A DNA stretch of 64,000 nucleotides from Hamadaea sp013361475 (GCF_040654195.1 NZ_JBFAHM010000015.1:1-64000), one strand, 5' to 3'; counted from the stretch's first letter, positions 7,601 through 16,510 are shown. The notes: generated from the sequence alone by a model not told the origin. Numbers and translations: made by a program.

Positions 7601-8497
7601 TTAGACGTTGTGCTTCAGGTACGCGGGTTCGCGCCAGCCCAGGATCGCCTCGGTCATCCGGGCGGCGTCCACGGCGGCCCGGACGTTGTGCATACGCACG
7701 ATGCGGGCGCCGAGCAGGATGCTGATGACTTCGGCGGCTAGCGACCCTTCCAGCCGGGCGCCTTGGGGCCGGTCCAGCGTCTCGCCGACGAAGTCCTTGT
7801 TGGACACTGCCGCCAGCATCGGGTAGCCGACTGCGGCGATCTCGTCGAGCCGCCGGGTCAGTTCCAGCGTGTGCCGGGTGTTCTTGTTCAGGTCGTGTCC
7901 GGGGTCGATGATGATCTGCTCCGGGCGTACGCCGCGGGCCAGCGCCACGCCGACCCGGTCGGTCAGGAAGGCCGCGATGTCTCGGGCGACGTCGGCGTAC
8001 GAGGGCCGGGGAAAGTGCGTACGCGGTTGGGCGAGGCTGTGTGTGATGATCAGCTGTGCCTGCGGGTTGGCCGCGACCAGGTCGGCCAGCGCCGGGTCGT
8101 GCAGTCCGGTCGTGTCGTTGACGACGTGCGCCCCAGCGGCCAGGGCGGCGGCCGCTACCTCCACCCGGAACGTGTCGACGGAGATGACCGTGCTGGGGTG
8201 CGTACGCGCAGCGGCGAGCACGACCGGCAGCACCCGCTCGGCTTCCTCGGCCGCGGTGACCTCGGGACCGTCGGGGGAGAACTTCACCCCGCCGATGTCG
8301 ACCCAGTCGGCGCCCTCGGCGACGGCCTTGTCGACGGCCTCCACCGCGCGCTCCAGAGCGAACGTCGCACCCTTGTCGTAGAACGAATCCGGGGTCCGGT
8401 TCACCACCGCCATGACGGCGACCTGCCGGTCGAAGTCGAAGGTACGCCCGGCGATGACCCGGCGGGGTTCAATGAGCTCCGGCAGAAAGATCGTCAC
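7601..8497 (-). CDS. folP: Dihydropteroate synthase homologue, FolP2 type
   Basis: 298-residue TIM-barrel protein of the pterin-binding family. Motifs in order are AVVNRTPDSFYDKGATF, DWVDIGGVKFSPDG, VISVDTF, VNDTTGL, IIDPGHDLNKNT and SNKDFVGETL. They match the mycobacterial FolP2 paralogue rather than canonical FolP, which has VNVTPDSFSDGG and a GGEST motif. FolP2 of Mycobacterium lacks normal dihydropteroate synthase activity, so a different or accessory role is likely. GTG 8497 is chosen as it opens directly into the fold (VTIFLPEL). The long frame continuing to 9676 is antisense and tRNA read-through. It is transcribed away from the tRNA. Confidence 0.88.
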   Translation of the reverse strand: MTIFLPELIEPRRVIAGRTFDFDRQVAVMAVVNRTPDSFYDKGATFALERAVEAVDKAVAEGADWVDIGGVKFSPDGPEVTAAEEAERVLPVVLAAARTHPSTVISVDTFRVEVAAAALAAGAHVVNDTTGLHDPALADLVAANPQAQLIITHSLAQPRTHFPRPSYADVARDIAAFLTDRVGVALARGVRPEQIIIDPGHDLNKNTRHTLELTRRLDEIAAVGYPMLAAVSNKDFVGETLDRPQGARLEGSLAAEVISILLGARIVRMHNVRAAVDAARMTEAILGWREPAYLKHNV

Positions 8498-8529
8498 ACC
8501 CTGCGACGTTACCAGCGCGGAAAGTGCAG

Positions 8530-8552
8530 AAGCCCACCCCGGGGGTGGGCTT
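8530..8552 (-). terminator. Hairpin terminator after tRNA-Gly
   Basis: AAGCCCACCCC (8530-8540) pairs perfectly with GGGGTGGGCTT (8542-8552) around a single G. It lies 15 nt past the 3' end of the leftward tRNA gene. Without a clear T-run it is a stem-only terminator, as is common in Actinobacteria. Confidence 0.7.
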
Positions 8553-8567
8553 ACAGGAGAGGAAGAG

Positions 8568-8640
8568 AGCGGACGACGAGACTCGAACTCGCGACCCTCA
8601 CCTTGGCAAGGTGATGCGCTACCAACTGCGCTACGTCCGC
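8568..8640 (-). tRNA. tRNA-Gly (anticodon GCC)
   Basis: Read on the minus strand the 73-nt gene starts GCGGACG and closes with CGTCCGC plus discriminator T. The anticodon stem-loop is TCACC-TTGCCAA-GGTGA, giving GCC. The T-arm contains GTTCGAGTC. No CCA is encoded. There is no integrase or att duplication around it. Confidence 0.96.
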
Positions 8641-8682
8641 CTGCCGGCTCGCGCCGACGCCGCTCACTATACACAAGCGCGG

Positions 8683-9882
8683 TCAGAAGTAGTCGAGCAG
8701 GGTCGGCGCCGGCCCCGCCGTGGCCGCCTGCAGGAACGCGTCCGTCCGGTCGTCGCCGCCGGTCAGCAGGCCGGCCCGGCGCAGCGCGTCGGGTGCGGCG
8801 GCCCCCGCGTACCACACGCTGAGAGCACGCGGCCCGATGCGAACAGCCCCGGTGCCGCCCGGCTCCAGCCGCGCCGCGCCACCGTCGAGGACCAGCCGGA
8901 ACCGCCCGGCGTTCCACGGGCACTGCTCGTCGACCAGCTCCAGGTCCGCGCTGCCGCTCACGAACTCCGGCCAGCCGCGCGTCTCCACGGCGCGCGCCGC
9001 GTCGACCACCCGCAACATCCACGGCTGACGCTTGACGACCTTCGCCTGCGGGCTCGCGAGGAAGAACCACAAAGGATCCGGGTACGCCAGCCGCAGAACC
9101 GTCGTCGGCGCGACACTGGCCCAGCCGCCGAACATCGCCAGCAATGCGCCGGTGGCCTCCGCGGTCGTGGCGATCACGTCGTACGCGGTGATCCGGCCAC
9201 TCTCGTCGTAACCCGAACCACGCTCCCAACTCGCGTACCCGTCGATCGAACCGGACGGACCGACGGCGACCGTGAGCCCGTCGAAAGCCTGGACCAGCTC
9301 TTCGGGTGTGGTCGTGAACAGCGGGCCGAAGCGGTCCATCAGACCGGTGCCCGTGCGGGCGAGCCGGTCGTACGCAGCGTAGATGCCGGGGACGTCGGCG
9401 ACGGTCGCGGGCCGCAACGCGAGGCCGGCGTCGCGCACGGTCGCCAGTGACGCCGTGGGCAGCGAATACGAGGTGAGCGCGCCGACTTCCTCCCACCCCA
9501 CCCGGCGGTAGGGGAACGGCGTCGTCGGATAGAGGGTGCTGATGGCCGCGCCGCGATCGCGGGCGCCGGCCAGCAAGCGGGTGAGGACCGCCCGGCTCAG
9601 TCCGGTGCGGCGCGCCTCGGCGGCGACGGCGACCCCGGCGACGCCGGAGGTCGGCACGACTCGGCCGCCGAACCATTGTCCCTGGTCGCGGTCGACGGCC
9701 TTGGCGAGCAGCCGGCCGGAGCGGTCGAACGCGCCCCAGGTGATCCGGCCGGGTTGGTCGCCGAACTCGGTCGGCATGGGCCGGTCGTGATAGCCGAAGG
9801 CGAGGCTGCCCAGTCGCCAGGCAGCCTCGGCGTCGGTCTCGGTCAGCTCCCGGAGGTCGATGTCGGCATGATCATGAGCCAC
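8683..9882 (-). CDS. Eis-like GNAT N-acetyltransferase
   Basis: 399-residue protein of the Enhanced intracellular survival family: an N-terminal GNAT domain with the acetyl-CoA loop GVAVAAEARRTGLSRAV (about residues 82-98), a second GNAT-like half and a C-terminal SCP2-like domain. It ends with the family's C-terminal carboxylate (LLDYF), which acts as general base in Eis enzymes. Eis proteins acetylate amines of aminoglycosides or other polyamines; the substrate here is unknown. The GTG start at 9882 is 7 nt after the stop of the upstream membrane gene, so the two are probably cotranscribed. Confidence 0.9.
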   Translation of the reverse strand: MAHDHADIDLRELTETDAEAAWRLGSLAFGYHDRPMPTEFGDQPGRITWGAFDRSGRLLAKAVDRDQGQWFGGRVVPTSGVAGVAVAAEARRTGLSRAVLTRLLAGARDRGAAISTLYPTTPFPYRRVGWEEVGALTSYSLPTASLATVRDAGLALRPATVADVPGIYAAYDRLARTGTGLMDRFGPLFTTTPEELVQAFDGLTVAVGPSGSIDGYASWERGSGYDESGRITAYDVIATTAEATGALLAMFGGWASVAPTTVLRLAYPDPLWFFLASPQAKVVKRQPWMLRVVDAARAVETRGWPEFVSGSADLELVDEQCPWNAGRFRLVLDGGAARLEPGGTGAVRIGPRALSVWYAGAAAPDALRRAGLLTGGDDRTDAFLQAATAGPAPTLLDYF

Positions 9883-9889
9883 CCCGTCA

Positions 9890-10366
9890 TTATCCGGCGG
9901 CTTTGCCGGTGACGGTGATCGCCCCGACGATCCAGCCCGCGAACAGCCCGTACGCCGACCCGGCCGCGGCCAGCTGCAAGGCGCTGAGCAGCGATGGATC
10001 GGCCAGGATGAACGCGGTGATGAACGCGGCGAGCGCGGCGGCGAAGATCACGGCCGCCCAGCCCAGGATGAAGGCGGAGATCCCACTGGCCGTTTTCGCA
10101 CCGACCGCGAGGATGACCGCGACGAACAGGATGAGGAGCAGTGCTCGCAGATCGTCCGCGAGCAGCCGCCGCATCGATCCGGCGGATCCGTCGACCGGGC
10201 CGAATGCCCATCGTGGCCAGGTCAGGACCCGCATGAACCAACCGAAGGCCTCGTCGGGCTGGGTGTGTTTGTTCACCCATTCCACGATCGGCTGGCTACC
10301 GAAAAGCAGGACGAGCAGAGCGGTGCCGATCGTTCCGGCGCCGGCGACGGTTCTCGTGCGTGCCAT
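9890..10366 (-). CDS. Hypothetical membrane protein
   Basis: 158-residue protein with four predicted hydrophobic segments (about residues 8-25, then 75-95, 100-125 and 130-152) and a conserved-looking loop with several Trp residues (WFMRVLTWPRWAFG). Family not recognised. ATG 10366 is preferred over the upstream start at 10414, because TACCAT lies 7 nt before it (leaderless pattern) and the product then begins MARTRTVAGAG with a normal N-terminal helix. It precedes the Eis-like gene in a likely two-gene operon. Confidence 0.7.
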   Translation of the reverse strand: MARTRTVAGAGTIGTALLVLLFGSQPIVEWVNKHTQPDEAFGWFMRVLTWPRWAFGPVDGSAGSMRRLLADDLRALLLILFVAVILAVGAKTASGISAFILGWAAVIFAAALAAFITAFILADPSLLSALQLAAAGSAYGLFAGWIVGAITVTGKAAG

Positions 10367-10462
10367 GTTCACTATGGTAAGGAACCAATGTGACAGATGT
10401 CGATACATGATCATGACGTGGAGATCGCCCGAACGAGTTCACTTTCGTGAGAACCTGCTGGG

Positions 10463-11095
10463 GTGGAACAACTCTTCCCTGCTCGCGGCTCTGCTGATCT
10501 CTCCTCGCTGTACGCACAACCGCCCGGCGTACGGGTGAACTTCATCGCCTCCGCCGACGGGTCGGCGGTCCTCGACGGTCGCTCCGGCGGGCTGGGCAAC
10601 CCCAACGATCAGGCGCTGATGGGCGTACTGCGCAAGGCGGCCGACGTCGTGCTCGTCGGCGCCGGCACGGTGCGTACCGAGGGATACGACCTCGTCCAGC
10701 CACGGATGGCGATCGTGACCCGGCGGCTCGACCTCGACCCGGACACGTTCGCCGAAGCGATCATCGTGACGGTCGCCGCCGCACCCGGCCGGGACCGGTT
10801 CCGCGACGTGATCATCGCCGGCGAGACGGAGGTCCACGTGCCGACCATGCTCGCCGGGCTGGCCGAACGCGGCCTGACCCGGGTGCTCTGCGAAGGCGGC
10901 CCGTCACTGGTCGGGACGTTGGAGGCGGCCGGTGCGATCGACGAGCTGTGCCTCACGGTCAGCCCGATCCTCGCCGGACCCGGAGGCACCCGCATCACCG
11001 CCGGCCCGCCGTCCGCCCCGCAGCGGATGGAACTGGCGCACCTGCTGACCGACGGCGAGCTGCTGTTCACCCGCTACGTCCGCGCCGCTGCCTAG
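10463..11095 (+). CDS. RibD C-terminal-type pyrimidine reductase
   Basis: 210-residue NADPH-dependent reductase of the RibD_C/dihydrofolate-reductase-like fold. Motifs are VNFIASADGSAVLDGRSGGL, DVVLVGAGTVRTEGYD and a nucleotide-binding LCEGGPSLVGTL. Proteins of this size without the deaminase domain include the riboflavin-pathway reductase and many uncharacterised actinobacterial paralogues. No riboflavin gene is nearby, so the substrate is open. The GTG start at 10463 has no strong ribosome site. The gene is followed by a hairpin terminator. Confidence 0.85.
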   Translation: MEQLFPARGSADLSSLYAQPPGVRVNFIASADGSAVLDGRSGGLGNPNDQALMGVLRKAADVVLVGAGTVRTEGYDLVQPRMAIVTRRLDLDPDTFAEAIIVTVAAAPGRDRFRDVIIAGETEVHVPTMLAGLAERGLTRVLCEGGPSLVGTLEAAGAIDELCLTVSPILAGPGGTRITAGPPSAPQRMELAHLLTDGELLFTRYVRAAA

Positions 11096-11117
11096 CGGTG
11101 GTCCGGCCGCCTTGGCT

Positions 11118-11176
11118 GCAGATCACGGTTACGCATGCCTCCGCGGGCGGTTTTGGCCCGGATACCCGTGATCTGC
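11118..11176 (+). terminator. Inverted repeat, probable terminator after the RibD-C gene
   Basis: GCAGATCACGG (11118-11128) and CCGTGATCTGC (11166-11176) form a perfect 11-bp stem. It begins 22 nt after the stop codon. The loop is G+C-rich. Confidence 0.65.
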
Positions 11177-11195
11177 GGGGAAACGGTGGCCGCAG

Positions 11196-11280
11196 GAGAC
11201 AGCGGCGATAGGGAGACAGCGGCGATAGGGAGACAGCGGCGATAGGGAGACAGCGGCGATAGGGAGACAGCGGCGATAGG
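11196..11280. repeat. 17-bp tandem repeat, five exact copies
   Basis: GAGACAGCGGCGATAGG is repeated at 11196, 11213, 11230, 11247 and 11264. It directly precedes a strong hairpin and the assembly gap. The repeat number may be an assembly estimate. Confidence 0.9.
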
Positions 11281-11284
11281 GAGG

Positions 11285-11440
11285 CGGCGCCGCGCGGTAG
11301 CGCGGCGCCGNNNNNNNNNNCGCTCTTGTAGGGGGTTGTTGGCGACCCTGGGTGTTGTGTCCTACAGGTTGATTGTTATGCTCGGCTGTTTGGGGCGCGG
11401 GGGGGGGGGGGGGGGGGGGCGGGGGGCCCCCCCCCCCCCC
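11285..11440. other. Hairpin, 10-N gap and homopolymer G/C tract
   Basis: An 11-bp perfect stem with a GGTA loop (11285-11310) abuts ten N (11311-11320). A short stretch of markedly lower G+C follows (about 11322-11395), then 21 G (11399-11419), a C, 6 G and 14 C (to 11440). This looks like a scaffold join with poor-quality sequence, or an extremely stable structure that broke sequencing. No gene is seen in 11096-11460. Confidence 0.85.
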
Positions 11441-11460
11441 GCCTGGGGAGGAGTGAGGAC

Positions 11461-12609
11461 TTAGAAGCCGCCGACACCGTTCGGCGTGCCGACGCCGGTC
11501 GGGCCGTCCCAGCCGGCACGGGCGTTGCACCACTGCGACGTCGGGCAGCTGCCGTTGCTGCCGGAGGTGACGTCGAAGAAGTTCGCGCTGCCCGCGTGCT
11601 GGTACGGGTAGTTCGGCGTCGTGCTCGTGCCGTTGCCGGCCAGGGCGTAGACGCTGGCGATGATCGGGGCGGAGACGCTGGTGCCGCCGAAGATGTACCA
11701 GGAGCCGTTGTACATGACCGAGACGCCGGTGTTCGGGTCGGCGACCGCCGAGACGTCGGCCTCGGCCCGCTTGGCGCACCCGGTGTTGAAGGTGGACTGC
11801 GCCGACAATGCGGTGTTGTACGCCGAGCAGCCCGAGCCGGCTCCGCTCCACACCGTCTCCGAGCTGCGTACGCCGCCGCTCATGACGAGGTGGGTGCCGC
11901 CGACCGCGGTGACGTACTGCGACGTGGCCGGGTAGGACGCGCCGTAGCCGTTGTCACCGGAGCTGGCCGTGATCGGAACGCCCGGGTGGTTGAAGTACGA
12001 CCCGTACGTCGAGTCGGCCGCGTCGCCGCCGCCCCAGCTGTTGCTGACGACGGTCGCGTGCGTGGCGGCGTAGTTCACCGCGGTGCCGAGGTTGGCGAAC
12101 GAGTTGGTCTTCGCCTCGACGAGCAGGATCTTGCAGTTCGGGCAGATCGCGGAGGCCATGTCCAGGTCCAGCGAGATCTCCTGGGCCCAGCCGGTGTTAC
12201 GGCGCGGGTAGCTGGTGCCGCCGGTCTGGTCGACCTTCTTGAAGCAGCCGTTGGCCGTGGTGCACGCCGGCAGGCCGTAGGTCGACCGGTAGGTGGCCAG
12301 GTCAGCCTCGGCGGTCGGGTCGTCGTACGCGTCGACGATGGCGATCGTCTGGCTGGACGAGCCCGAGCCGGTCAGGTTGTACGCGGACCGCAGGTCGCTC
12401 GGCCCGTAACCGGCCGGCACCGCGGCCGGGGTGACGTCGGTACGCACCCAGGCGTGGCAGGTCGCCGTGCCGGGAGCGGCGGCGGCGCAGACCTTGGCCG
12501 ACCGGTGGTCGAGGGCGACCGGGGAGGGCGCCGCTTGAGCGGATGGGGAGAGTGCACAGGCGATCGCCGCGGTGAACAGCGACGCCAGCGCCGTACGCAT
12601 AATGCGCAT
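11461..12609 (-). CDS. Secreted S53 (sedolisin-type) serine-carboxyl peptidase
   Basis: 382-residue exported protease. A signal peptide (about 1-26, ending SAQA) leads almost directly to the catalytic domain. The sedolisin catalytic set is visible: E144 and D148 in WAQEISLDLD, oxyanion D219 in SSGDNG, and S311 in FGGTSVSAP. D346 and the GWDGPTG stretch mark the C-terminal calcium site. The large N-terminal prodomain normal for this family is absent or reduced to about 40 residues. ATG 12609 is chosen because GGAGG lies 8 nt before it; the frame extends to 12645. Confidence 0.9.
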   Translation of the reverse strand: MRIMRTALASLFTAAIACALSPSAQAAPSPVALDHRSAKVCAAAAPGTATCHAWVRTDVTPAAVPAGYGPSDLRSAYNLTGSGSSSQTIAIVDAYDDPTAEADLATYRSTYGLPACTTANGCFKKVDQTGGTSYPRRNTGWAQEISLDLDMASAICPNCKILLVEAKTNSFANLGTAVNYAATHATVVSNSWGGGDAADSTYGSYFNHPGVPITASSGDNGYGASYPATSQYVTAVGGTHLVMSGGVRSSETVWSGAGSGCSAYNTALSAQSTFNTGCAKRAEADVSAVADPNTGVSVMYNGSWYIFGGTSVSAPIIASVYALAGNGTSTTPNYPYQHAGSANFFDVTSGSNGSCPTSQWCNARAGWDGPTGVGTPNGVGGF

Positions 12610-12975
12610 ACAGGGCCTCCGTGAGTTGGGGGATGACGGATTCATATCCGTCGGTCGGATGCCCTGTACAGAGTGATCATCGGGGTGGCCCGTTCGGCTG
12701 ATGCCTTGTCGCGGTAGCTGCCCTCCGAGCCGTCAGCGGGCCTGGCCATCCGGCCCAATCGGGGGAGGTCGGCGCTGTGTGGTCGTCGCATGCGGGGGGC
12801 GACGGAATCCGCAGCGAGATCGGCTCAGACCGTCCTGAAAGGACGAACTGATGACGGAACTGTCATCTGCCTACGGAGGGCTCACAAACAGATCAGGGAT
12901 CTCGGTCGAATCTTGACCCAAGATTCGACCGAGATCCCTGATCCAGCGCACAAAAGCAGCGTGACGAGCGCAGAC
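12610..12975. other. Intergenic region with inverted repeat and palindrome copy 3
   Basis: It contains the S53 protease leader, with a small perfect inverted repeat GACGGAT/ATCCGTC at 12635-12652 close to the likely promoter. No supportable gene is seen between 12660 and 12888. The right end holds the 59-bp palindrome at 12889-12946. Confidence 0.6.
12889..12946. repeat. 59-bp palindromic repeat family, copy 3 (58 bp)
   Basis: This copy carries GATCCC in the right arm where other copies have AACCCT-type sequence, and the left arm carries the matching GGGATC, a compensatory change that preserves pairing. It lies 29 nt downstream of the stop codon of the leftward nuclease gene. Confidence 0.9.
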
Positions 12976-15900
12976 TCAGTCGTCGTCGCGGATGGTGCCC
13001 ACGGCCACCGAGTCGGTGTAGACGACCGAGGGCAGCCCGGTCACGAACAGACCGAGCTTCTCCGTGCCTTCCTTGCGCTTGTCCGCCACGACCGGCACGG
13101 TCACCGTCCACGTCGTCTGACCGGCGGCCACGACCGAACACGACAGCACCGGGTCGAAGTCGTTGGACGGCGACGCGGTGATCCCGTACGCCACCGCGCA
13201 CAGCGGCAGTGGCTGCGACAGCGGCCGGCTGAGCTGGACGGTGAACGTCATCGGCGTACGGTCGCTGCCGGTCCCGGTGCCTTCGGTGATCGTCACGTCG
13301 GCGACGGTCAGCCGGGCCCGCGACGCGAACAGCGCCACCTGCGGGTCGTGGTCGCTGACCCCGTGCGCGCCGTCACCGTCGAAGTCGACCGGGTACCCGG
13401 CGTTGACGTGCGCCGCCCGCATCTGGATCAGGTCGTCGTAGAGCGGACCGGTGACCCACAGGTGATCGAGGGTCTGCGCCTGTCCTTCGAATTCGTACGA
13501 GTACGCCGACGCCGGCACGTCCGCCGCCAGCACCTCCCACAGGTTGTAGAGCCCGGCGTCGTAGAGCGCCTTCAGCTGGTCCGACGGGGTGTCGGAGTCC
13601 GACGTCGCGATCGGGTCGTCCGGGCGCGGGAAGACGTTCAGATCGCCGCCGTAGACGACCCGGGCCGCCGGGTCGTCGGCCTGGATGGCCTGCACGATCG
13701 CCGCCCCGTACGCGGCCTGCTCGGCCCGCTGGCCGACCCGGGCGTCCGGGGTGGACGAGTAGTGGTTGCTGACCGCCCACAACGTGAAGCCCTCAGCCGA
13801 CGACGGAGTGGACGAAGGCCGCGCGGCGACGGTGAATCGAGCCACCTGCGGCGCCCGGGTGTAGACGTTCGAGCCGTCCACGCCCGTCGAGGTGTCCACG
13901 TCCGACGGCAGCTGTGCGTTCAGCGCCTTCGGGTTGGACGTGTCGGCGTTGTACGCCAGATCCGGAGCGCGGTAGACCACGCCCGGCGTGGACGTCAGCA
14001 CCGACGCCGGAGCCGCCAGCGACAGCCGGTCGGTGCGGTAGAGGAACGCCGAGGTGATACCGCGCGCGTCGGCCCCGTTCCGGTCGTACGCGGTGTCGTA
14101 AGCAGGGCCGCCCGCTGCGGCGATCGCGAGCGCGAGGTCCTGCAGGGTGTCCGGCTTGCCGTCGGCGTTGTTCGTGTCGCCGCACGTCAGCGCGCCGTCA
14201 GTGATCGAGCAGATGTCCTGGTCCTCGGCCTCCTGGATGAGCAGCAGGTCGGGGGAGTGCAGGTCACCCGTGATCTGCGCGGCCAGGCCCGACAGGTGGT
14301 GCTCGTACGCGGCCTGCGACTCGGGGACGTAGTCGAACGGCGGGCTGACCCCGGGGCAGCCGGAGTTTCCGGTGAAGTCACAGCCGTCGAACGGGTCGTC
14401 GCGGTAGTCGTAGAGGTTCTCCACGTTGTAGGTGGCGACCGCGAACTCCTCGTCCCGGTCGGCCGCCCGCGGCGCGGCCAGACCCGCCGGGTCCGGGCCG
14501 TCGGTGAACGCGATCGCGTCGGGCTGGATGGAGTACTTCTCGAAGTTGTACATCAGCCCGCCGACCGCGTCGGACTGCACGAGGTCGAAGTCGCTCGCCG
14601 GGGGCACCAGCGTCGTGTTGTCGTGGGCGGCGTACTTCACGCCGAGGCTGCCGACGAGGATCCGGTTGCCGTTGCCGTCGTCGAAGAAGTGCAGCGGGTC
14701 GTTGTCCATCGGGTGCGCGTCCCGGTAGACCCGGCGGGTGTACGGGTCCGCCCGCGACATCAGCGGGTCGTCCCGGTCGATCAGCCAGATCTCGGAGTCC
14801 ATGGTGGACCGGAAGACGTCGCGCGCCCCGGTGACGGCGCTCCCGGCGCGTACGCGCAGCTGCTCGCTCTCGTGCCGCTCCCAGAAGCGGTCGGCGGCGG
14901 CCGAGTCGGCGGGCGGCCTGGCGTCGGTGACCGCGACCTGGTCGCGGACGTCGACCCCGGAGACGATCTTGCTGACCAGCGAGGCCGAGCTGAGCTGGGT
15001 CATGAAGAAGTACTCGGAGACGCGCGCGCGGATCACGACCTCGTCCCCCACGACCGGGACGTAGCCGCCGATCAGCGAGGTGAACGAGCCCATGAACACG
15101 AAGATGCCGTCGGAGCTGGTGTCGTCGCCGTCGGTGTCGGTCTTGCGCGACTGCAGGAAGAACCCGTTCTGGTCGGCGCCGGCCGACGTCCGCGCGAGGG
15201 TGCGCTGCGTGATCACGCCTCGGATGTCGTAGAGCGTCGAGCTCGTGCCGTTTCCGCTGGCCGGGGCGAAGGGCGAACGGTCCGTGCGCGGGTTCTCCGC
15301 GTCGCCGGTCGAGCCCTGGATCTCGCCCACGGTGTACACCTTGGTCACGGTGACGGTGAACGTGCAGGTCGCGGTGGTCCCGCTCGCGTCGGTCGAGGTC
15401 ACGGTCACCGCGTAGGAACCCGCGGGCACGTCGCTGCTCACCGTGATCGTGGCGCTCGCGCTGCCGCCGACCTCACTGGCCGGGGTCAGACTTGTACGCA
15501 CAACGCTGCCGGCGGCCGGCGTGGGGTTCACGGCGACGGCCAGGTCGGTGATCTGGTCGTCGGCGTCCACGGCGGTGACGACCCGTTCCCCGCCCTGGCC
15601 CTGGCTGACGGTGAGCGTCCCGCCGCAGGACAGCGTCGCGGGCTGGTCGCCGCTGCCGTCCACGGCGTGCGCCCCGAGCCCGTCGAAGGTGTCGGTGGCG
15701 TAGCCGGTCCACTGGGCGGCCGGGTCGAACGCGTCGCCGGGGTCGACGTCACCGGCGACGACGGTCGCGTTGCGCCGCAGCGTGTTGTCGGCCGTGCTGG
15801 TCAGGCCGGTGCCCCACTCGGTGCCGGGGTCGACGCCGATCTGGCCGATCGAGTCCACCACGGTCGTGCCCTTACGCAGGACGATCGCGTCGTCTCCGTT

Positions 15901-16260
15901 GTAGAGCGACGCGGTGGTGGTCTGGTCGGCGGTCGCGAGGATCGTCGCCGACGCTGAGGCGGCGGCCAGGACGAACACGTCGCCGTTAGCCACCGTGCCG
16001 GTAAGGTTGATCGTCGCGCCGGCGGTCGTCGCGCCGTTGAAGTAGATCTGCACGTTGTACGCGCCGGCGGCCAGGTCGATCGCCGATCCTGTGCCGTTGA
16101 AGAATTCGAGGGCCTTGTTGTTCGAACTGCCCTCGACGTATTCCGAGAGGAACAGGTCGGTGGGGGTGGCCGCCTGAGCCGGGGCCGGGATCACGGCCAG
16201 GCTCAGCGCTATGGCCGCTCCGGCCGCGGCGCGGCTGAGCAGGGCGCGTCTTGTGCGCAC
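12976..16260 (-). CDS. ExeM/NucH-type secreted nuclease with lamin-tail and Calx-beta domains
   Basis: 1094-residue secreted protein. Domain order: signal peptide (1-30, cut near AQA), a lamin-tail domain (about 34-160, FLSEYVEGSSNNKALEFFN), Ig-like and OB-fold-like linker regions, an endonuclease/exonuclease/phosphatase domain (about 600-990, with VATYNVENLYDYRDD, LLIQEAEDQD, VYGGDLNVFP and GVSDHDPQVA), and a C-terminal Calx-beta repeat (about 995-1094). ExeM/NucH proteins are extracellular DNases used for nutrient (phosphate) scavenging and biofilm turnover. The GTG start has GGAGG 7 nt upstream. The C-terminus lacks an LPXTG or other anchor, so release to the medium is likely. Confidence 0.9.
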   Translation of the reverse strand: MRTRRALLSRAAAGAAIALSLAVIPAPAQAATPTDLFLSEYVEGSSNNKALEFFNGTGSAIDLAAGAYNVQIYFNGATTAGATINLTGTVANGDVFVLAAASASATILATADQTTTASLYNGDDAIVLRKGTTVVDSIGQIGVDPGTEWGTGLTSTADNTLRRNATVVAGDVDPGDAFDPAAQWTGYATDTFDGLGAHAVDGSGDQPATLSCGGTLTVSQGQGGERVVTAVDADDQITDLAVAVNPTPAAGSVVRTSLTPASEVGGSASATITVSSDVPAGSYAVTVTSTDASGTTATCTFTVTVTKVYTVGEIQGSTGDAENPRTDRSPFAPASGNGTSSTLYDIRGVITQRTLARTSAGADQNGFFLQSRKTDTDGDDTSSDGIFVFMGSFTSLIGGYVPVVGDEVVIRARVSEYFFMTQLSSASLVSKIVSGVDVRDQVAVTDARPPADSAAADRFWERHESEQLRVRAGSAVTGARDVFRSTMDSEIWLIDRDDPLMSRADPYTRRVYRDAHPMDNDPLHFFDDGNGNRILVGSLGVKYAAHDNTTLVPPASDFDLVQSDAVGGLMYNFEKYSIQPDAIAFTDGPDPAGLAAPRAADRDEEFAVATYNVENLYDYRDDPFDGCDFTGNSGCPGVSPPFDYVPESQAAYEHHLSGLAAQITGDLHSPDLLLIQEAEDQDICSITDGALTCGDTNNADGKPDTLQDLALAIAAAGGPAYDTAYDRNGADARGITSAFLYRTDRLSLAAPASVLTSTPGVVYRAPDLAYNADTSNPKALNAQLPSDVDTSTGVDGSNVYTRAPQVARFTVAARPSSTPSSAEGFTLWAVSNHYSSTPDARVGQRAEQAAYGAAIVQAIQADDPAARVVYGGDLNVFPRPDDPIATSDSDTPSDQLKALYDAGLYNLWEVLAADVPASAYSYEFEGQAQTLDHLWVTGPLYDDLIQMRAAHVNAGYPVDFDGDGAHGVSDHDPQVALFASRARLTVADVTITEGTGTGSDRTPMTFTVQLSRPLSQPLPLCAVAYGITASPSNDFDPVLSCSVVAAGQTTWTVTVPVVADKRKEGTEKLGLFVTGLPSVVYTDSVAVGTIRDDD

Positions 16261-16435
16261 GGGGGGTCCTCCAGTGGACGCGGGGGTAACTTTCAGAATC
16301 TAAAGCGACACCGCGGGTGAGTCCAGTGGGGAACAGTCGACGCGTGCGTTTCCTCCGGATGAATCGAACGCGCCCATCGCCTCGATTCGCCCTGGTCACA
16401 CTGTGGACGCTGCCCTGAAGGCAGCTCAGGCGTTC

Positions 16436-16510
16436 ATGATCGTTGCGCCGGCCAAGCGGTTTCCGGCGGCGAAATGTCCGCTGAAACGACTTGGCTGACG
16501 CAATGATCAT
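16436..16510. repeat. 75-bp palindromic repeat, copy A
   Basis: Imperfect palindrome bounded by ATGATC and GATCAT, with internal GCGTCAGCC-type arms and GAAATGTCCG in the loop. Related copies are at 47191-47264 and 56955-57028. It lies 64 nt downstream of the stop codon of the leftward sixA gene. The left arm is the most diverged of the family. Confidence 0.8.

Noticed and set aside
8568..8640. Integration site of a mobile element at tRNA-Gly
   Set aside because: No integrase, excisionase or duplicated tRNA 3' end is found within the window.
8498..9676. Upstream extension of the folP2 frame
   Set aside because: It would read through the tRNA-Gly and antisense to the Eis-like gene.
12790..15957. 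Open frame of 1055 codons on the plus strand
   Set aside because: Antisense to the nuclease gene; Arg/Gly/Val-rich low-complexity translation with no fold.
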